Source: Pseudomonas sp. LS-2 (GTDB lineage: Bacteria > Pseudomonadota > Gammaproteobacteria > Pseudomonadales > Pseudomonadaceae). From it: DNA of 64,000 nucleotides. The position numbers and the translations under genes are program-made. Location of the stretch: positions 36,615 through 100,614 of the forward strand of contig NZ_QXTJ01000043.1 in the NCBI RefSeq assembly GCF_003605735.1, in the 5' to 3' direction. Position 1 is the stretch's first letter. Each line of letters opens with the position of its first letter. The notes below the pieces were generated by a model. It ran no database searches. It worked only from the letters and a program-made list of their open reading frames with translations, and had not been told where the DNA came from. Of this stretch, positions 19,537-28,421 are shown piece after piece.

Positions 19537-19911
19537 CTATTGCAGGTTGGTCAGCTTGTCGAGCGCCTGAGCGCTCTTGTTCACGACCTTGGTCGTCAAC
19601 GCCATTTGCAACGAGTACTGCGACAGCGAGCGGCTCATCTGTGCGATTTCGAGCGGATCGTCGGTGGTCGAGGCCTTTTTCATCTTGCGCACGGCCTGCT
19701 GGGAGAGCTTGTCGTTGGCACCCAGTCGCTCGGACAGGGCGTTGGCAATCTGTTCGCTAAGGTGACTCTGCTGCACCGCCATGTCCGGGCGCATGGCGGC
19801 ATTGAACAGGTCGACATCCGCCTGCGAAGGCCCAGTCACCAGTCCCTGATCCAGATGCGGCTCAAGATCGGGGGATGACGATTTGAGTTGATTGATGTGG
19901 GATACGGTCAC
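19537..19911 (-). CDS. hrpB: T3SS inner-rod protein HrpB
   Basis: The 124-residue protein begins with GTG at 19911 (MTVSHINQLKSS) and ends with a helix-rich LSQYSLQMALTTKVVNKSAQ stretch resembling SctI rod proteins. Length equals that of P. syringae HrpB as I recall it. It is a secreted early component forming the rod below the pilus. It lies 43 bases after hrpZ. An upstream extension of the frame overlaps hrpZ and is rejected. Confidence 0.88.
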   Translation of the reverse strand: MTVSHINQLKSSSPDLEPHLDQGLVTGPSQADVDLFNAAMRPDMAVQQSHLSEQIANALSERLGANDKLSQQAVRKMKKASTTDDPLEIAQMSRSLSQYSLQMALTTKVVNKSAQALDKLTNLQ

Positions 19912-19954
19912 GGGGCTGATCTCCGGCAGACGGTGTCGACGTTCAGGCCTGGGT

Positions 19955-20881
19955 TCAGGCGACGTTGTTAGAGGAATTACCCGCACCCAACAGCGCGGAA
20001 ACGATTGCCGTGGCGGTCTGGGCCAGGGTGTTCTGCAGGTCATGCCGGGCGAACAGCGCATTGGATTGGCCGCCCCCGCCGTTAACGCCGCCGTTGCCCT
20101 GTTGACTGGCCTGCAAACCCTTCTCGATCAGGCCGCTGAGCAGTTGGGCGAGGTCATGGGTCGAGTTACCGCTCGACGGGCTCTGCAATCCGGAAGGTCC
20201 GCCCGGCATGATGTTGCTGTCCAGCGAATTGCCGAGGCGACTGCCCGCATCGCTGACCCCGTTCTGCTGTTGCTCCAACTGGCCGCCGAGCATGTCCAGT
20301 GCCGCGCGGAAGGCACCGGTCTCGCTCTTGTCGAGGTAGTTGTCTTCCTTGAGTTCGTTCTTCCACGAGCCCGAATCGGGTGACGGGAACTTGCTCGGGT
20401 TCTGGTCCATGAACTCGGCGATCTTGTCCAGCATCGGCATGTCGTCGGAAGAAAACTTCGTTCCATCACCCTGCTTGCTGAGAAGGTCATCCAACGAAGC
20501 TTTACCCAGACCGTTGAGCACCTGGGACATCAGGTCCGGTTTGCCGGAACCGGCACCACCCCCGAGGCCGAAATCCGCCGCGGCGCCGAAGTTGTCGCCC
20601 AGTTTGTCTTTGATGACTTCGCCGAGCGCGGCCTTGATCATGTCCGGCGAACCGCCGCCCAGCGCTGCCAGCGGGTTCATCTTTTCCATCTGTTTGCCGA
20701 CCATCTTGCCCAGTGGCGAGTCCTGGTCCAGATGGCCGTCCTTGGTCAGGGCCTGGGCGAGCTTTTCGATCACATCCTTGAGCGACTGCGGACCTTGCTG
20801 ACCGCCGATGGCGCCGGTAGAAACGACGGTGCCGATGTGGGCGTTCTGCAGGGGGTTGATACTGGCATTGAGACTAAGCAT
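19955..20881 (-). CDS. hrpZ: Harpin HrpZ
   Basis: The 308-residue protein is Gly-rich, Ser/Asn-rich, acidic and has no cysteine or signal peptide, the harpin pattern. The start MLSLNASINPLQNA and the GAGNSSNNVA end resemble HrpZ. Harpins are secreted through the T3SS, bind membranes, help translocation and trigger plant defences. P. syringae HrpZ proteins are usually somewhat longer (about 340 residues), so this is a short form. It is the second gene of the hrpA operon. Confidence 0.92.
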   Translation of the reverse strand: MLSLNASINPLQNAHIGTVVSTGAIGGQQGPQSLKDVIEKLAQALTKDGHLDQDSPLGKMVGKQMEKMNPLAALGGGSPDMIKAALGEVIKDKLGDNFGAAADFGLGGGAGSGKPDLMSQVLNGLGKASLDDLLSKQGDGTKFSSDDMPMLDKIAEFMDQNPSKFPSPDSGSWKNELKEDNYLDKSETGAFRAALDMLGGQLEQQQNGVSDAGSRLGNSLDSNIMPGGPSGLQSPSSGNSTHDLAQLLSGLIEKGLQASQQGNGGVNGGGGQSNALFARHDLQNTLAQTATAIVSALLGAGNSSNNVA

Positions 20882-20935
20882 GAAACCTCCGGGTTCAGGT
20901 GGTGGCCCCCTGATGGAAGGGGGCGCTCTGAATGA

Positions 20936-21274
20936 TCAGTAGCTGATACCTTTGGCGTTTTGCGCCTCGGCACTGATCGCCTTGTTGGCGCTGTCTTCCT
21001 TGCCGGAGCGGATGGCGCTGAGGACGTCGTTGGTCTGCTTGCGGATGTCGGCGTCGGTCTGCATGGCGATCAAGCGCGCCTGGCTTGCATCGGCTTTTTC
21101 GGTGGCGGCACTTTGTGCAGCTTCTGCCTTGGACGGACCGGCGGCGTCGGTGATGCTGCTTTCCTGCTTGAAGTTGCTGACGGCACTGGCTGCCTGTTGA
21201 GCCACTTGGCCGCCACCGCCGATCAAGCTGTTGGCGAAGTTGCCGGCCATGGAAATGGGGTTGATACCTGGCAT
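20936..21274 (-). CDS. hrpA: Hrp pilin HrpA
   Basis: The 112-residue protein starts MPGINPISMAGNFANSLIGG and has a long alpha-helical C-terminal half with the DIRKQTNDVLSAIRSGKEDS block, matching the Hrp pilus subunit. It polymerises into the extracellular pilus that crosses the plant wall. It is the first gene of the operon, 45 bases downstream of an hrp box, with AGGAG just before its ATG. A longer upstream frame runs through the hrp box and is not coding. Confidence 0.93.
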   Translation of the reverse strand: MPGINPISMAGNFANSLIGGGGQVAQQAASAVSNFKQESSITDAAGPSKAEAAQSAATEKADASQARLIAMQTDADIRKQTNDVLSAIRSGKEDSANKAISAEAQNAKGISY

Positions 21275-21319
21275 GTCGCGTACTCCTGGGTCGTTACCAG
21301 CGAAAGTGCTTGGTGCTGA

Positions 21320-21348
21320 TGGGTGGCACAAGGAGCAGGATCGGTTCC
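21320..21348 (-). promoter_or_regulatory. hrp box of the hrpA operon
   Basis: GGAACC, 16 bases, then CCACCCA on the minus strand is a perfect HrpL-type promoter, 45 bases before the hrpA ATG. Confidence 0.95.
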
Positions 21349-21390
21349 GTGGGTTTTTCGAGAAATTTTCGGGCTCCGGCGAATACGGAG

Positions 21391-22115
21391 GGTCAGTCAC
21401 ATTGACGTCGACTGACCCATCGCAATCGCGGGCAAGCGCGCTCCTACAATGTTTTGGGTTCAATTCAGAAGCCCGGTAAGCCACAAAGCTGCGGTATTAC
21501 AGGACACGCCGAACGGCTTCTGCCCGGAGGGCGTGGGAGCCACCGGGGTGGCGCTCCACCTTGTCGGCGATCTGGCGCGCAGCGGCAGCAAAACCTGTGC
21601 ATGCGGTGTGCCTGATGCACCGAGGTGCCTGATCTTACTGCCGGTGCCCGGCAGATCGCCGACAAGTCAGGCTCCCACGCCTTCGGCAGAAGCGGGATTG
21701 CGGCGTGGTTCGAGCTTTTGATTCTGGCCTAAGGCCGTGGGAGTCGGCTTGCTGGCGAAGGCGTAAGGTCAGTCACATTACCGTCGACTGACCCATCGCA
21801 ATCGCGGGCAAGCGCGCTCCTACAATGTTTTGGGTTCAATTCAGAAGCCCGGTAAGCCACAAAGCTGCGGTATTACAGGACACGCCGAACGGCTTCTGCC
21901 CGGAGGGCGTGGGAGCCACCGGGGTGGCGCTCCACCTTGTCGGCGATCTGGCGCGCAGCGGCAGCAAAACCTGTGCATGCGGTGTGCCTGATGCACCGAG
22001 GTGGCTGATCTTACTGCCGGTGCCCGGCAGATCGCCGACAAGTCAGGCTCCCACGCCTTCGGCAGAAGCGGGATTGCGGTGTGGTTCGAGCTTTTGATTC
22101 TGGCCTAAGGCCGTG
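21391..22115. repeat. 349 bp direct repeat upstream of hrpA
   Basis: Segments 21391-21739 and 21767-22115 (offset 376) are nearly identical, with only a handful of substitutions seen by eye. Each holds REP-like inverted repeats (TTGTCGGCGATCTG ... CAGATCGCCGACAA). Short frames in the two copies give the same chance peptide. This stretch occupies the position where hrpS and hrpR lie in P. syringae. Confidence 0.92.
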
Positions 22116-22385
22116 TCCTTCCCACCCCATCACGTCTAAACATACCACCCGGCTTGCTGGCGAAGACGCTGGCAGCATCACCGAGCAAGTCGCTGACACT
22201 CTCCACGAAAACCGGACGCTGCGGATCAACAAGGCGTTGATCTCCGGTAACCATGATGAGCCGTGATGACCCTGCCGCTGAATGGCAAACACCCTTCGAC
22301 TTTCATCCCAGGCGCCCAGCCAGGTATTTGGCGATATTCTGGCGGTGGCAAATGCCGGCGTCTGGCGATACCGAGCGAGGGGCAC
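22116..22385. other. Intergenic region between the repeat and the siaD-like gene
   Basis: No supported gene or terminator was seen. Short frames on both strands look like chance frames. Confidence 0.4.
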
Positions 22386-23150
22386 TCAGTCAGCCACTTC
22401 CACGCGATTGCGTCCCGCCCGCTTGGCGTGATAAAGCGCGGTGTCGGCCATGCCGTAGGCGTCGTCGAAAGGCGTGCCCACCGGATTGGCGCTGACGCCG
22501 AAACTGGCGGTGATGCTGCGGTCCACAGGCTGACCGAACACGTGATCGGCAATCGCCTGGCGCATCGCCTCGGCGAGGTTGACGCCCTCCTCCAACTGAC
22601 CACCCGGGATGAGCACCGTGAACTCTTCCCCGCCGACGCGGCCGATGGCGGCGTCCTCCCCGACAATGCGTCGCAGGCAATCGACAATCCCCTGAATCAC
22701 CGCATCCCCCGCAGGATGACCAAACTCATCGTTCACATGTTTGAAGTGATCGATGTCCAGCACGATCATCACCGCGCCCTGGCGCAGCAGGGCTTGCGTC
22801 GTCATCTCGATGATCGCGCCGCGATTGAGCACACCGGTGAGCGCGTCGTGGGTAGCGCGGTATTCCAGTTGACGGGCCAGGGTCTGCAATTGCCCGTTGA
22901 GGGCGTTCATTTCACGCTCGGCACGGTCGCTGCGACCGATCAGGCGACGGGTTTCGCGCATCAGGCGCTCATAGTGAGACGCCAGCTCCGACAGCGATTG
23001 CCGGTACACCTGTGCATCGGCGTCGGGCTGCGCCAGGATCGAACGAGCGAGCTCAAGCGCCTGGGCCTCAGTGGTGAACAGGTCCGGTGCCGGATCACTG
23101 GAAGCCTTGCGGGAAGCGACTGTAGCGGCCATGTCCGTCACCCTGCTCAC
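22386..23150 (-). CDS. siaD: Diguanylate cyclase, SiaD-like
   Basis: The 254-residue soluble protein has a helical N-terminal half likely to form a coiled coil and a GGDEF domain from about residue 95. The active site reads GGEEF and the metal-binding DIDHFKHVND block is intact, so it should make c-di-GMP. The usual RxxD inhibitory site is not present at its normal spacing before GGEEF. Gene order with SiaC, SiaB and a PP2C phosphatase matches the P. aeruginosa siaABCD operon, where unphosphorylated SiaC activates SiaD. Its start overlaps the siaC stop by four bases. Confidence 0.85.
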   Translation of the reverse strand: MSRVTDMAATVASRKASSDPAPDLFTTEAQALELARSILAQPDADAQVYRQSLSELASHYERLMRETRRLIGRSDRAEREMNALNGQLQTLARQLEYRATHDALTGVLNRGAIIEMTTQALLRQGAVMIVLDIDHFKHVNDEFGHPAGDAVIQGIVDCLRRIVGEDAAIGRVGGEEFTVLIPGGQLEEGVNLAEAMRQAIADHVFGQPVDRSITASFGVSANPVGTPFDDAYGMADTALYHAKRAGRNRVEVAD

Positions 23151-23533
23151 GTCGTTACTGGATGGTCATTGAAGGTGATCGAGGTGAAATCGGCCTTCAA
23201 CTCTTCACCGAACTCGAAGATGGTTTCGTCTTCTTCCTCGTGATACCAGTTCACGATGATCTGATTGCCAGCCTCTGCCGCCTGATCCAGCGCATCGAAA
23301 ATACTGAACAGCATCTTGGTGCTGGAGCTGTTGAAATAAGCCAGGGCAATGTTGGCGGTGATCACCGCGCCTTCCCTGCTCGCCAGGTAAGCGCGCAAGT
23401 GCTGCACGATGGGTGCATAGAAAGCGGCGGCGTTTTCCGGGTACGACTCGCCCTTCATCGAGAGAAGGTTCTGGTCAAAACGAAAGTCGACTTCCGGCGA
23501 GGTGGCCGTTGCTTCGATGTAGAAGTTATCCAT
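23147..23533 (-). CDS. siaC: SiaC-like protein (DUF1987)
   Basis: The 128-residue protein begins MDNFYIEATATSPEVDF and contains the NSSSTKMLFSIFDALD helix that carries the phosphorylated Thr/Ser in SiaC. In P. aeruginosa SiaC is phosphorylated by SiaB, dephosphorylated by SiaA, and binds and activates the diguanylate cyclase SiaD when unphosphorylated. It sits between the siaB-like and siaD-like genes and overlaps the latter. Confidence 0.88.
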   Translation of the reverse strand: MDNFYIEATATSPEVDFRFDQNLLSMKGESYPENAAAFYAPIVQHLRAYLASREGAVITANIALAYFNSSSTKMLFSIFDALDQAAEAGNQIIVNWYHEEEDETIFEFGEELKADFTSITFNDHPVTT

Positions 23534-23551
23534 GGCTAAGCGTCGCTCAAT

Positions 23552-24127
23552 TCAGATAGTGGCTTTAAGGCAAAACAGGGTGGTGTCCGGATCGTCGGCC
23601 CGCGGATGGAAGCCGAATTCGAGCGGCGCGCAGGCATCGCGCGCCATCGTCAGAAACCCAAGACCCGCGCCCTTGCTGTCTTCCGGCGTCTCGGCGCGCA
23701 GCGTGACTTTATAGGCCTGTTTGATTTCGTCGATGGACATGTTGCGCAGCGGCTCCAGCTTCTCCCGCAGACGCTCGATATCGGCGGTGGCAATGGGATT
23801 GGCACACAGCATCAGGTGGCGTTCGCCGTCGGTGCTGATACATACCGCGCCCTGACGAAGACCGGATGCCTCGGCAACCGACGCGCTCAGGGCATCGGAG
23901 GAGTAATGAATGATGTTCTGGGAAAGCTCGACGAACGAGGAAAACAGCTTGCGCCGCGTGGGGCCGCTGACGCCCGAGATTTCAAGCTGCAGCTTCACCA
24001 CTTCGGCCATTGCCGAGATGATGTGATGGGAGAAATAGCCCATGTGGTAGAAGATCACGTTGCGCTTTTGAGCCAGATCGAAAAATGTGTAGTCGTGCTG
24101 AGCAGTGAGTGAGTTGAACATCATCAT
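23552..24127 (-). CDS. siaB: SiaB-like protein kinase
   Basis: The 191-residue protein matches the SiaB family: helical N-terminal half (SSFVELSQNIIHYSSD, the place of the N-box of GHKL kinases) and a glycine-containing GAGLGFLTMARD motif near residue 155. In SiaABCD it phosphorylates SiaC. It is separated from siaC by 18 bases and from the phosphatase gene by only a few bases, so all four genes form one operon. Confidence 0.85.
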   Translation of the reverse strand: MMMFNSLTAQHDYTFFDLAQKRNVIFYHMGYFSHHIISAMAEVVKLQLEISGVSGPTRRKLFSSFVELSQNIIHYSSDALSASVAEASGLRQGAVCISTDGERHLMLCANPIATADIERLREKLEPLRNMSIDEIKQAYKVTLRAETPEDSKGAGLGFLTMARDACAPLEFGFHPRADDPDTTLFCLKATI

Positions 24128-24129
24128 TC

Positions 24130-25362
24130 CTAAAGACGGGCACAGAATAGGGTCAGGTCGTCACGCCGGCTCTGCTCGCCCTGCCACACGGCCAGCGCCG
24201 CCTGCAATGCTTCACAGATGACCGCCGAGGGCTGGTCGCGCTGCTCGACAATGGTGTCGAAGGCCTTGCGCTTGCCGAAGGCGATTTTCTTCGGGCCGCC
24301 GATCTGGTCGATCAACCCGTCGGTGGCGATGAATATCAGGCTTGCGGGATGCATCTGCGCGGTGCTGATCGACCATTCGTAATCGAAATCGCTGTCCACG
24401 TAACCCACGCCCATGCGTTGACCGGCGATGGTCTGAAGCTGATCGGCATCGGGGTGCAGGACATGCAGGGCCATGCGTGCGCCGGCGAAGTTGAGGATCT
24501 GCGTAGCGTTTTCGTACCAGAAGAACGCGGCGTCCAGGCCGTCGTCGGATTCCGGCGTGCCGTCCAGTCCGTCGACTTGCCCCAGCAGTTCCTTGACGCT
24601 GCGGTTGACCGCCGACAGCAGGCTCGCCGGGTTGCGTGGCCCGAGTTGGCCAAGCGCCTGGGTCAGCGATGACGAGGCGATCAGCGTCATGAACGCCCCT
24701 GGCACGCCGTGGCCGGTGCAGTCGGCGATGGCGCCGAACCAGCCGTCGGGGTAGGCGCAGAAATGATAGAAGTCGCCGCCCACGACATCCCGTGGCTCCC
24801 ACAGCAGCGATGCATCGCTCAGGGTCGAGGTCAGCGCTTCGCGGGAGGCGCGCAACATGGCACGTTGAATGACGCTGGCGTATTCGATGCTCTGCATCAT
24901 CTGGCGGTTTTTCTCGGCCTGCATGGCGGCGACCACCGCCATCAGTTCAAGGCCGTTGCCAAGACCGGCAAACCGTCCGTTGCGGGTGACGATGAAGCCG
25001 TCCGCCAGAGCCTTTTCACCGAACGCCACGGTCTTGAACGTCAGCTCTTCGATGCTCATCTGCGCATCGACAATCAGCGGTTCCTTGTCCATGAAAGCGA
25101 TGCAGCTTTTTCGGTCGTACAGCTCGCGATGAAACGGCTTGCTCATCTGTGACAGGAAGATGTTGCGATTGATCAGTCCGATCGGCCGTTCGCCCTCCAC
25201 CACCGCCAGGCAGGCGCGTTCCCGGTGGGCAGTGAAGATTTCCATGACATGGCTGTTGGTGCTGTCCGACTCGATGGCCGGCACCTCATTGCACAGATCA
25301 CCGGCACATCGATGATCTCTGGGCAACGTCGGCCGCATGAATGTGAAATGTTCTGCCTGCAT
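24130..25362 (-). CDS. SpoIIE/PP2C-type phosphatase with N-terminal CBS-like region (SiaA counterpart)
   Basis: The 410-residue protein has no signal peptide or membrane helix. Residues 25-140 resemble a CBS pair (MEIFTAHRERACLAVVEGERPIGLINR, then DGFIVTRNGRFAGL). The C-terminal half is a SpoIIE-type PP2C phosphatase with DVVGGDFYHF, DCTGHGVPGAFM and ATDGLIDQ metal-binding motifs. In position it corresponds to SiaA, but P. aeruginosa SiaA is a membrane receptor with a HAMP domain, so here the input is probably a cytoplasmic ligand, perhaps a nucleotide. It heads the operon and should dephosphorylate SiaC. Confidence 0.85.
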   Translation of the reverse strand: MQAEHFTFMRPTLPRDHRCAGDLCNEVPAIESDSTNSHVMEIFTAHRERACLAVVEGERPIGLINRNIFLSQMSKPFHRELYDRKSCIAFMDKEPLIVDAQMSIEELTFKTVAFGEKALADGFIVTRNGRFAGLGNGLELMAVVAAMQAEKNRQMMQSIEYASVIQRAMLRASREALTSTLSDASLLWEPRDVVGGDFYHFCAYPDGWFGAIADCTGHGVPGAFMTLIASSSLTQALGQLGPRNPASLLSAVNRSVKELLGQVDGLDGTPESDDGLDAAFFWYENATQILNFAGARMALHVLHPDADQLQTIAGQRMGVGYVDSDFDYEWSISTAQMHPASLIFIATDGLIDQIGGPKKIAFGKRKAFDTIVEQRDQPSAVICEALQAALAVWQGEQSRRDDLTLFCARL

Positions 25363-25610
25363 GCTCGTACTACCGCGCCAGACTAAAACGCGGAGACTAA
25401 CAAGATGATATTAAAGTGATGTTACAAAAACCGACTGTTTCAGCGCTGGCGCATTTAGCCCGATGCCGACCACCCCGCACATGGTGTTAAATACGGCCTT
25501 CACGTTGCACGAACACGCCCAGCCGAGCCGCCCCAGAAACGGAAAGCGATAATGACGAACCATTTTGAGACCTGTAGTACCCCCTCCTCCCTGTTCATGG
25601 CGGTGACCGC

Positions 25611-27320
25611 ATGATCGAAGTCACCGAAGTTTCCATTGCCCAACTGCGCGCAGCGCTCGAGTCCGGCCAGACCACCGCGGTCGAGCTGGTTCAGGCATAC
25701 CTGGCGAGGATCGACGCTTACGACGGTCCGCAGACACCCACCGCGCTCAACGCCGTGGTCGTGCGCAACCCCGAGGCACTCCGGGAAGCCGAAGCCGCCG
25801 ACGCGCGGCGCGCCAGGGGCGAAACCCTCGGCCCGCTCGATGGCATTCCCTACACCGCCAAGGACAGCTATCTGGTCAAAGGCCTCACCGCCGCGTCCGG
25901 CAGCCCCGCGTTCGTCGATCTGGTCGCGTACCGGGATGCCTTCACCATCGAGCGGCTGCGCGCCGCCGGAGCCATTTGCCTGGGCAAGACCAACATGCCG
26001 CCGATGGCCAATGGCGGTATGCAGCGCGGTGCCTATGGACGCGCCGAAAGCCCGTATAACGCCGACTACCTCACCGCCCCCTTCGCCTCCGGTTCCTCCA
26101 ACGGCGCCGGCACCGCGACCGCCGCCAGTTTCGCGGCATTCGGGCTGGCCGAAGAAACCTGGTCGAGCGGTCGCGGCCCGGCGTCCAACAACGGCCTGTG
26201 CGCCTATACGCCATCTCGGGGGGTGATTTCGGTACGCGGCAACTGGCCGCTGACGCCGACCATGGACGTGGTCGTGCCGTTCGCCCGAACGATGGCGGAT
26301 CTGCTGGAAGTGCTCGACGTGGTCGTCGCCGAAGACACCGACACCCGCGGCGACCTGTGGCGCCTGCAACCCTGGGTGCCGATCCCGACAGTCGCGTCGG
26401 TGCGCCCCGCTTCATACGCAGAATTGGCCGTAAACGCCGATGCGCTGGCCGGCAAGCGCCTGGGCATTCCACGGATGTACATCAATGCCGACCCCGAAGC
26501 CGGCACCAGTGAAGAACCGGGCATCGGCGGCCCGACCGGGCAACGCATCAACACCCGCCCTTCGGTGATCGACCTTTGGCAAGAGGCGCGCAAGGCGCTC
26601 GAAGCGGCTGGCGCCGAAGTGATCGACGTCGACTTCCCGCTCGTCTCCAATTGCGAAGGCGACCGCCCCGGCGCGCCCACCGTGTTCAATCGCGGCATCG
26701 TATCCAGGGAGTTTCTGCACCACGAGTTGTGGGACCTCTCGGCATGGGCCTTCGACGATTTCCTGCAGGCCAATGGCGATCCTAAGCTGAACCGTCTGGT
26801 CGACGTCGACGGACCGAAGATTTTCCCCCACGACCCCGGCACCCTGCCCAATCGAGAGGGCGATCTGGCGGCGGGCATGGACGAATACGTGCGCATGGCC
26901 GAGCGCGGGATCACGCCGTGGAACGAAATTCCAACCCTGGCGGACGGCCTGCGCGGGCTGGAAAAGACTCGCAAGATAGACCTGGAAGACTGGATGGATC
27001 GGCTTGGACTGGATGCCGTGTTGTTCCCGACCGTCGCCGATGTCGGGCCCGCGGACGCCGACGTCAATCCCGCGTCAGCGGATATCGCCTGGAGCAACGG
27101 CGTCTGGGTCGCCAACGGCAACCTCGCCATTCGCCACCTGGGCGTGCCGACCGTCACCGTCCCACTTGGGGTAATGCGGGACATCGGCATGCCGGTCGGC
27201 CTGACCTTTGCCGGTCGCGCCTACGACGACTCAACGCTGCTGCGCCTGGCTTCAGCCTTTGAATCGACCGGCAGCAAGCGGATGATTCCGCCGCGCACGC
27301 CGGCGCTTACGGGGAAATAA
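25611..27320 (+). CDS. Amidase (amidase-signature family)
   Basis: The 569-residue protein carries the amidase signature catalytic set: the Lys in PYTAKDSY, the Ser in ASGSSNGAG and the likely nucleophile Ser in ETWSSGRGPAS. The Gly-rich loop is unusual: most relatives read DTGGSIR, here EETWSSGRG, although the Ser is kept. Such enzymes hydrolyse amides, nitrile-derived amides or peptide-like bonds. No signal peptide is visible. It stands alone, 250 bases downstream of the divergent Sia-type operon. Substrate is unknown. Confidence 0.87.
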   Translation: MIEVTEVSIAQLRAALESGQTTAVELVQAYLARIDAYDGPQTPTALNAVVVRNPEALREAEAADARRARGETLGPLDGIPYTAKDSYLVKGLTAASGSPAFVDLVAYRDAFTIERLRAAGAICLGKTNMPPMANGGMQRGAYGRAESPYNADYLTAPFASGSSNGAGTATAASFAAFGLAEETWSSGRGPASNNGLCAYTPSRGVISVRGNWPLTPTMDVVVPFARTMADLLEVLDVVVAEDTDTRGDLWRLQPWVPIPTVASVRPASYAELAVNADALAGKRLGIPRMYINADPEAGTSEEPGIGGPTGQRINTRPSVIDLWQEARKALEAAGAEVIDVDFPLVSNCEGDRPGAPTVFNRGIVSREFLHHELWDLSAWAFDDFLQANGDPKLNRLVDVDGPKIFPHDPGTLPNREGDLAAGMDEYVRMAERGITPWNEIPTLADGLRGLEKTRKIDLEDWMDRLGLDAVLFPTVADVGPADADVNPASADIAWSNGVWVANGNLAIRHLGVPTVTVPLGVMRDIGMPVGLTFAGRAYDDSTLLRLASAFESTGSKRMIPPRTPALTGK

Positions 27321-27330
27321 CCCGCTGCGG

Positions 27331-27360
27331 CGGGACTGCAACTGCAAGGTTTCAGTCCCG
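27331..27360 (+). terminator. Hairpin after the amidase gene
   Basis: An 8 bp stem (CGGGACTG / CAGTCCCG) with a 14-base loop lies 10 bases after the stop. There is no T-tract, so its role as terminator is uncertain. Confidence 0.4.
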
Positions 27361-27457
27361 TCAGCGCTCGGGTGCTACCCCCCCTCCAACCTCCATCACC
27401 GCCAATGGCGAAGGGATGCGCGAACCGGTGGGACCGATGCCGACATCCGAGGACCGA

Positions 27458-28321
27458 CTAGGCCACGGCGTCCAGTTCAATCAACAACTCGTCAGGAATC
27501 TTCAGCTCACTGGCCGTCAGATTTTCCCGCAGGTGCGCCACCGATGACGTCCCCGGAATCAGCAGCATGTTCGGCGCCCGTTGCAGCAGCCAGGCCAGCG
27601 CCACACATAGCTCAGATGCACCCATACGTTGAGCCACACTGGCGAGGGTGTCCGATTGCAACGGCGTGAAACCGCCCAGCGGGAAGAACGGCACATAGGC
27701 GATGCCCTGCTTGCCCAGATCGGCGATCAGTTGCTCATCGTTCCGGTGTGACAGGTTGTAGTGGTTCTGCACACAGACGACTTCGGCGATGCCCTGCGCT
27801 TGCTTCACCTGTGCCGCCGTGACGTTGCTCAAGCCCAGATGGCGGATCAATCCATGGCGTTGCAGCTCGGCCAGCGCCGTGAACTGTTCTTCGATGGATT
27901 CCTCGCCCGGCGCATGCATGTTGCCCCACGCTCGCAGGTTCACCACCTCCAGTACGTCAACACCGAGATTGCGCAGGTTGTCGTGCACCGCCCGGACCAG
28001 TTCCTCGGGGCTTTGCGCCGGATGCCACGACGCATCCGCACCGCGCTTAGCACCGACTTTGGTGACGATCACCAGATCGTCGGCATAAGGATGCAGCGTT
28101 TTGCGAATCAGTTGGTTGGTGACGTGGGGGCCGTAGAAATCGGCGGTGTCGATGTGATTCACCCCTAGCGCCACCGCCTCGCGCAAAACGGCAATCGCGA
28201 CCTCGGGATCCTTTGGCGGACCGAACACGCCCGGTCCGGCGAGCTGCATGGCGCCATAGCCCATGCGATTGACGCTCCGCTCGCCCAGTTGAAACGTGCC
28301 TGCTTTACTGGCGTCGCTCAT
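27458..28321 (-). CDS. Aldo/keto reductase
   Basis: The 287-residue protein has the AKR catalytic tetrad motifs: HIDTADFYGPHVTN with Asp and Tyr, IVTKVGAK with Lys, and the later VVNLRAWG strand where most family members have a His; that His is not obvious here. The NADP-binding end (IPGTSSVAHLREN) is intact. It is transcribed divergently from a LysR gene 100 bases away, which probably regulates it. The ATG at 28321 is preferred over a TTG six codons upstream. Substrate is unknown. Confidence 0.85.
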   Translation of the reverse strand: MSDASKAGTFQLGERSVNRMGYGAMQLAGPGVFGPPKDPEVAIAVLREAVALGVNHIDTADFYGPHVTNQLIRKTLHPYADDLVIVTKVGAKRGADASWHPAQSPEELVRAVHDNLRNLGVDVLEVVNLRAWGNMHAPGEESIEEQFTALAELQRHGLIRHLGLSNVTAAQVKQAQGIAEVVCVQNHYNLSHRNDEQLIADLGKQGIAYVPFFPLGGFTPLQSDTLASVAQRMGASELCVALAWLLQRAPNMLLIPGTSSVAHLRENLTASELKIPDELLIELDAVA

Positions 28322-28421
28322 GTCGGTTGTCTCTATCAAGGAGGTGTGGGGCCACTATATGCGTTGACCACTTCACTGATAATCAGGTGCAATCGGCACA
28401 GGTCGTACGGATGAGCGAACA

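Noticed and set aside
21449-22097. Two identical 90-codon frames in the 349 bp repeat
   Set aside because: The peptides lie across REP-like hairpins, have no ribosome site of note, and are explained by duplication of non-coding DNA.
21391-22115. Direct repeats considered as a CRISPR array
   Set aside because: There are only two copies of 349 bp with a 27 bp gap, no short regular repeat-spacer pattern and no cas genes nearby.
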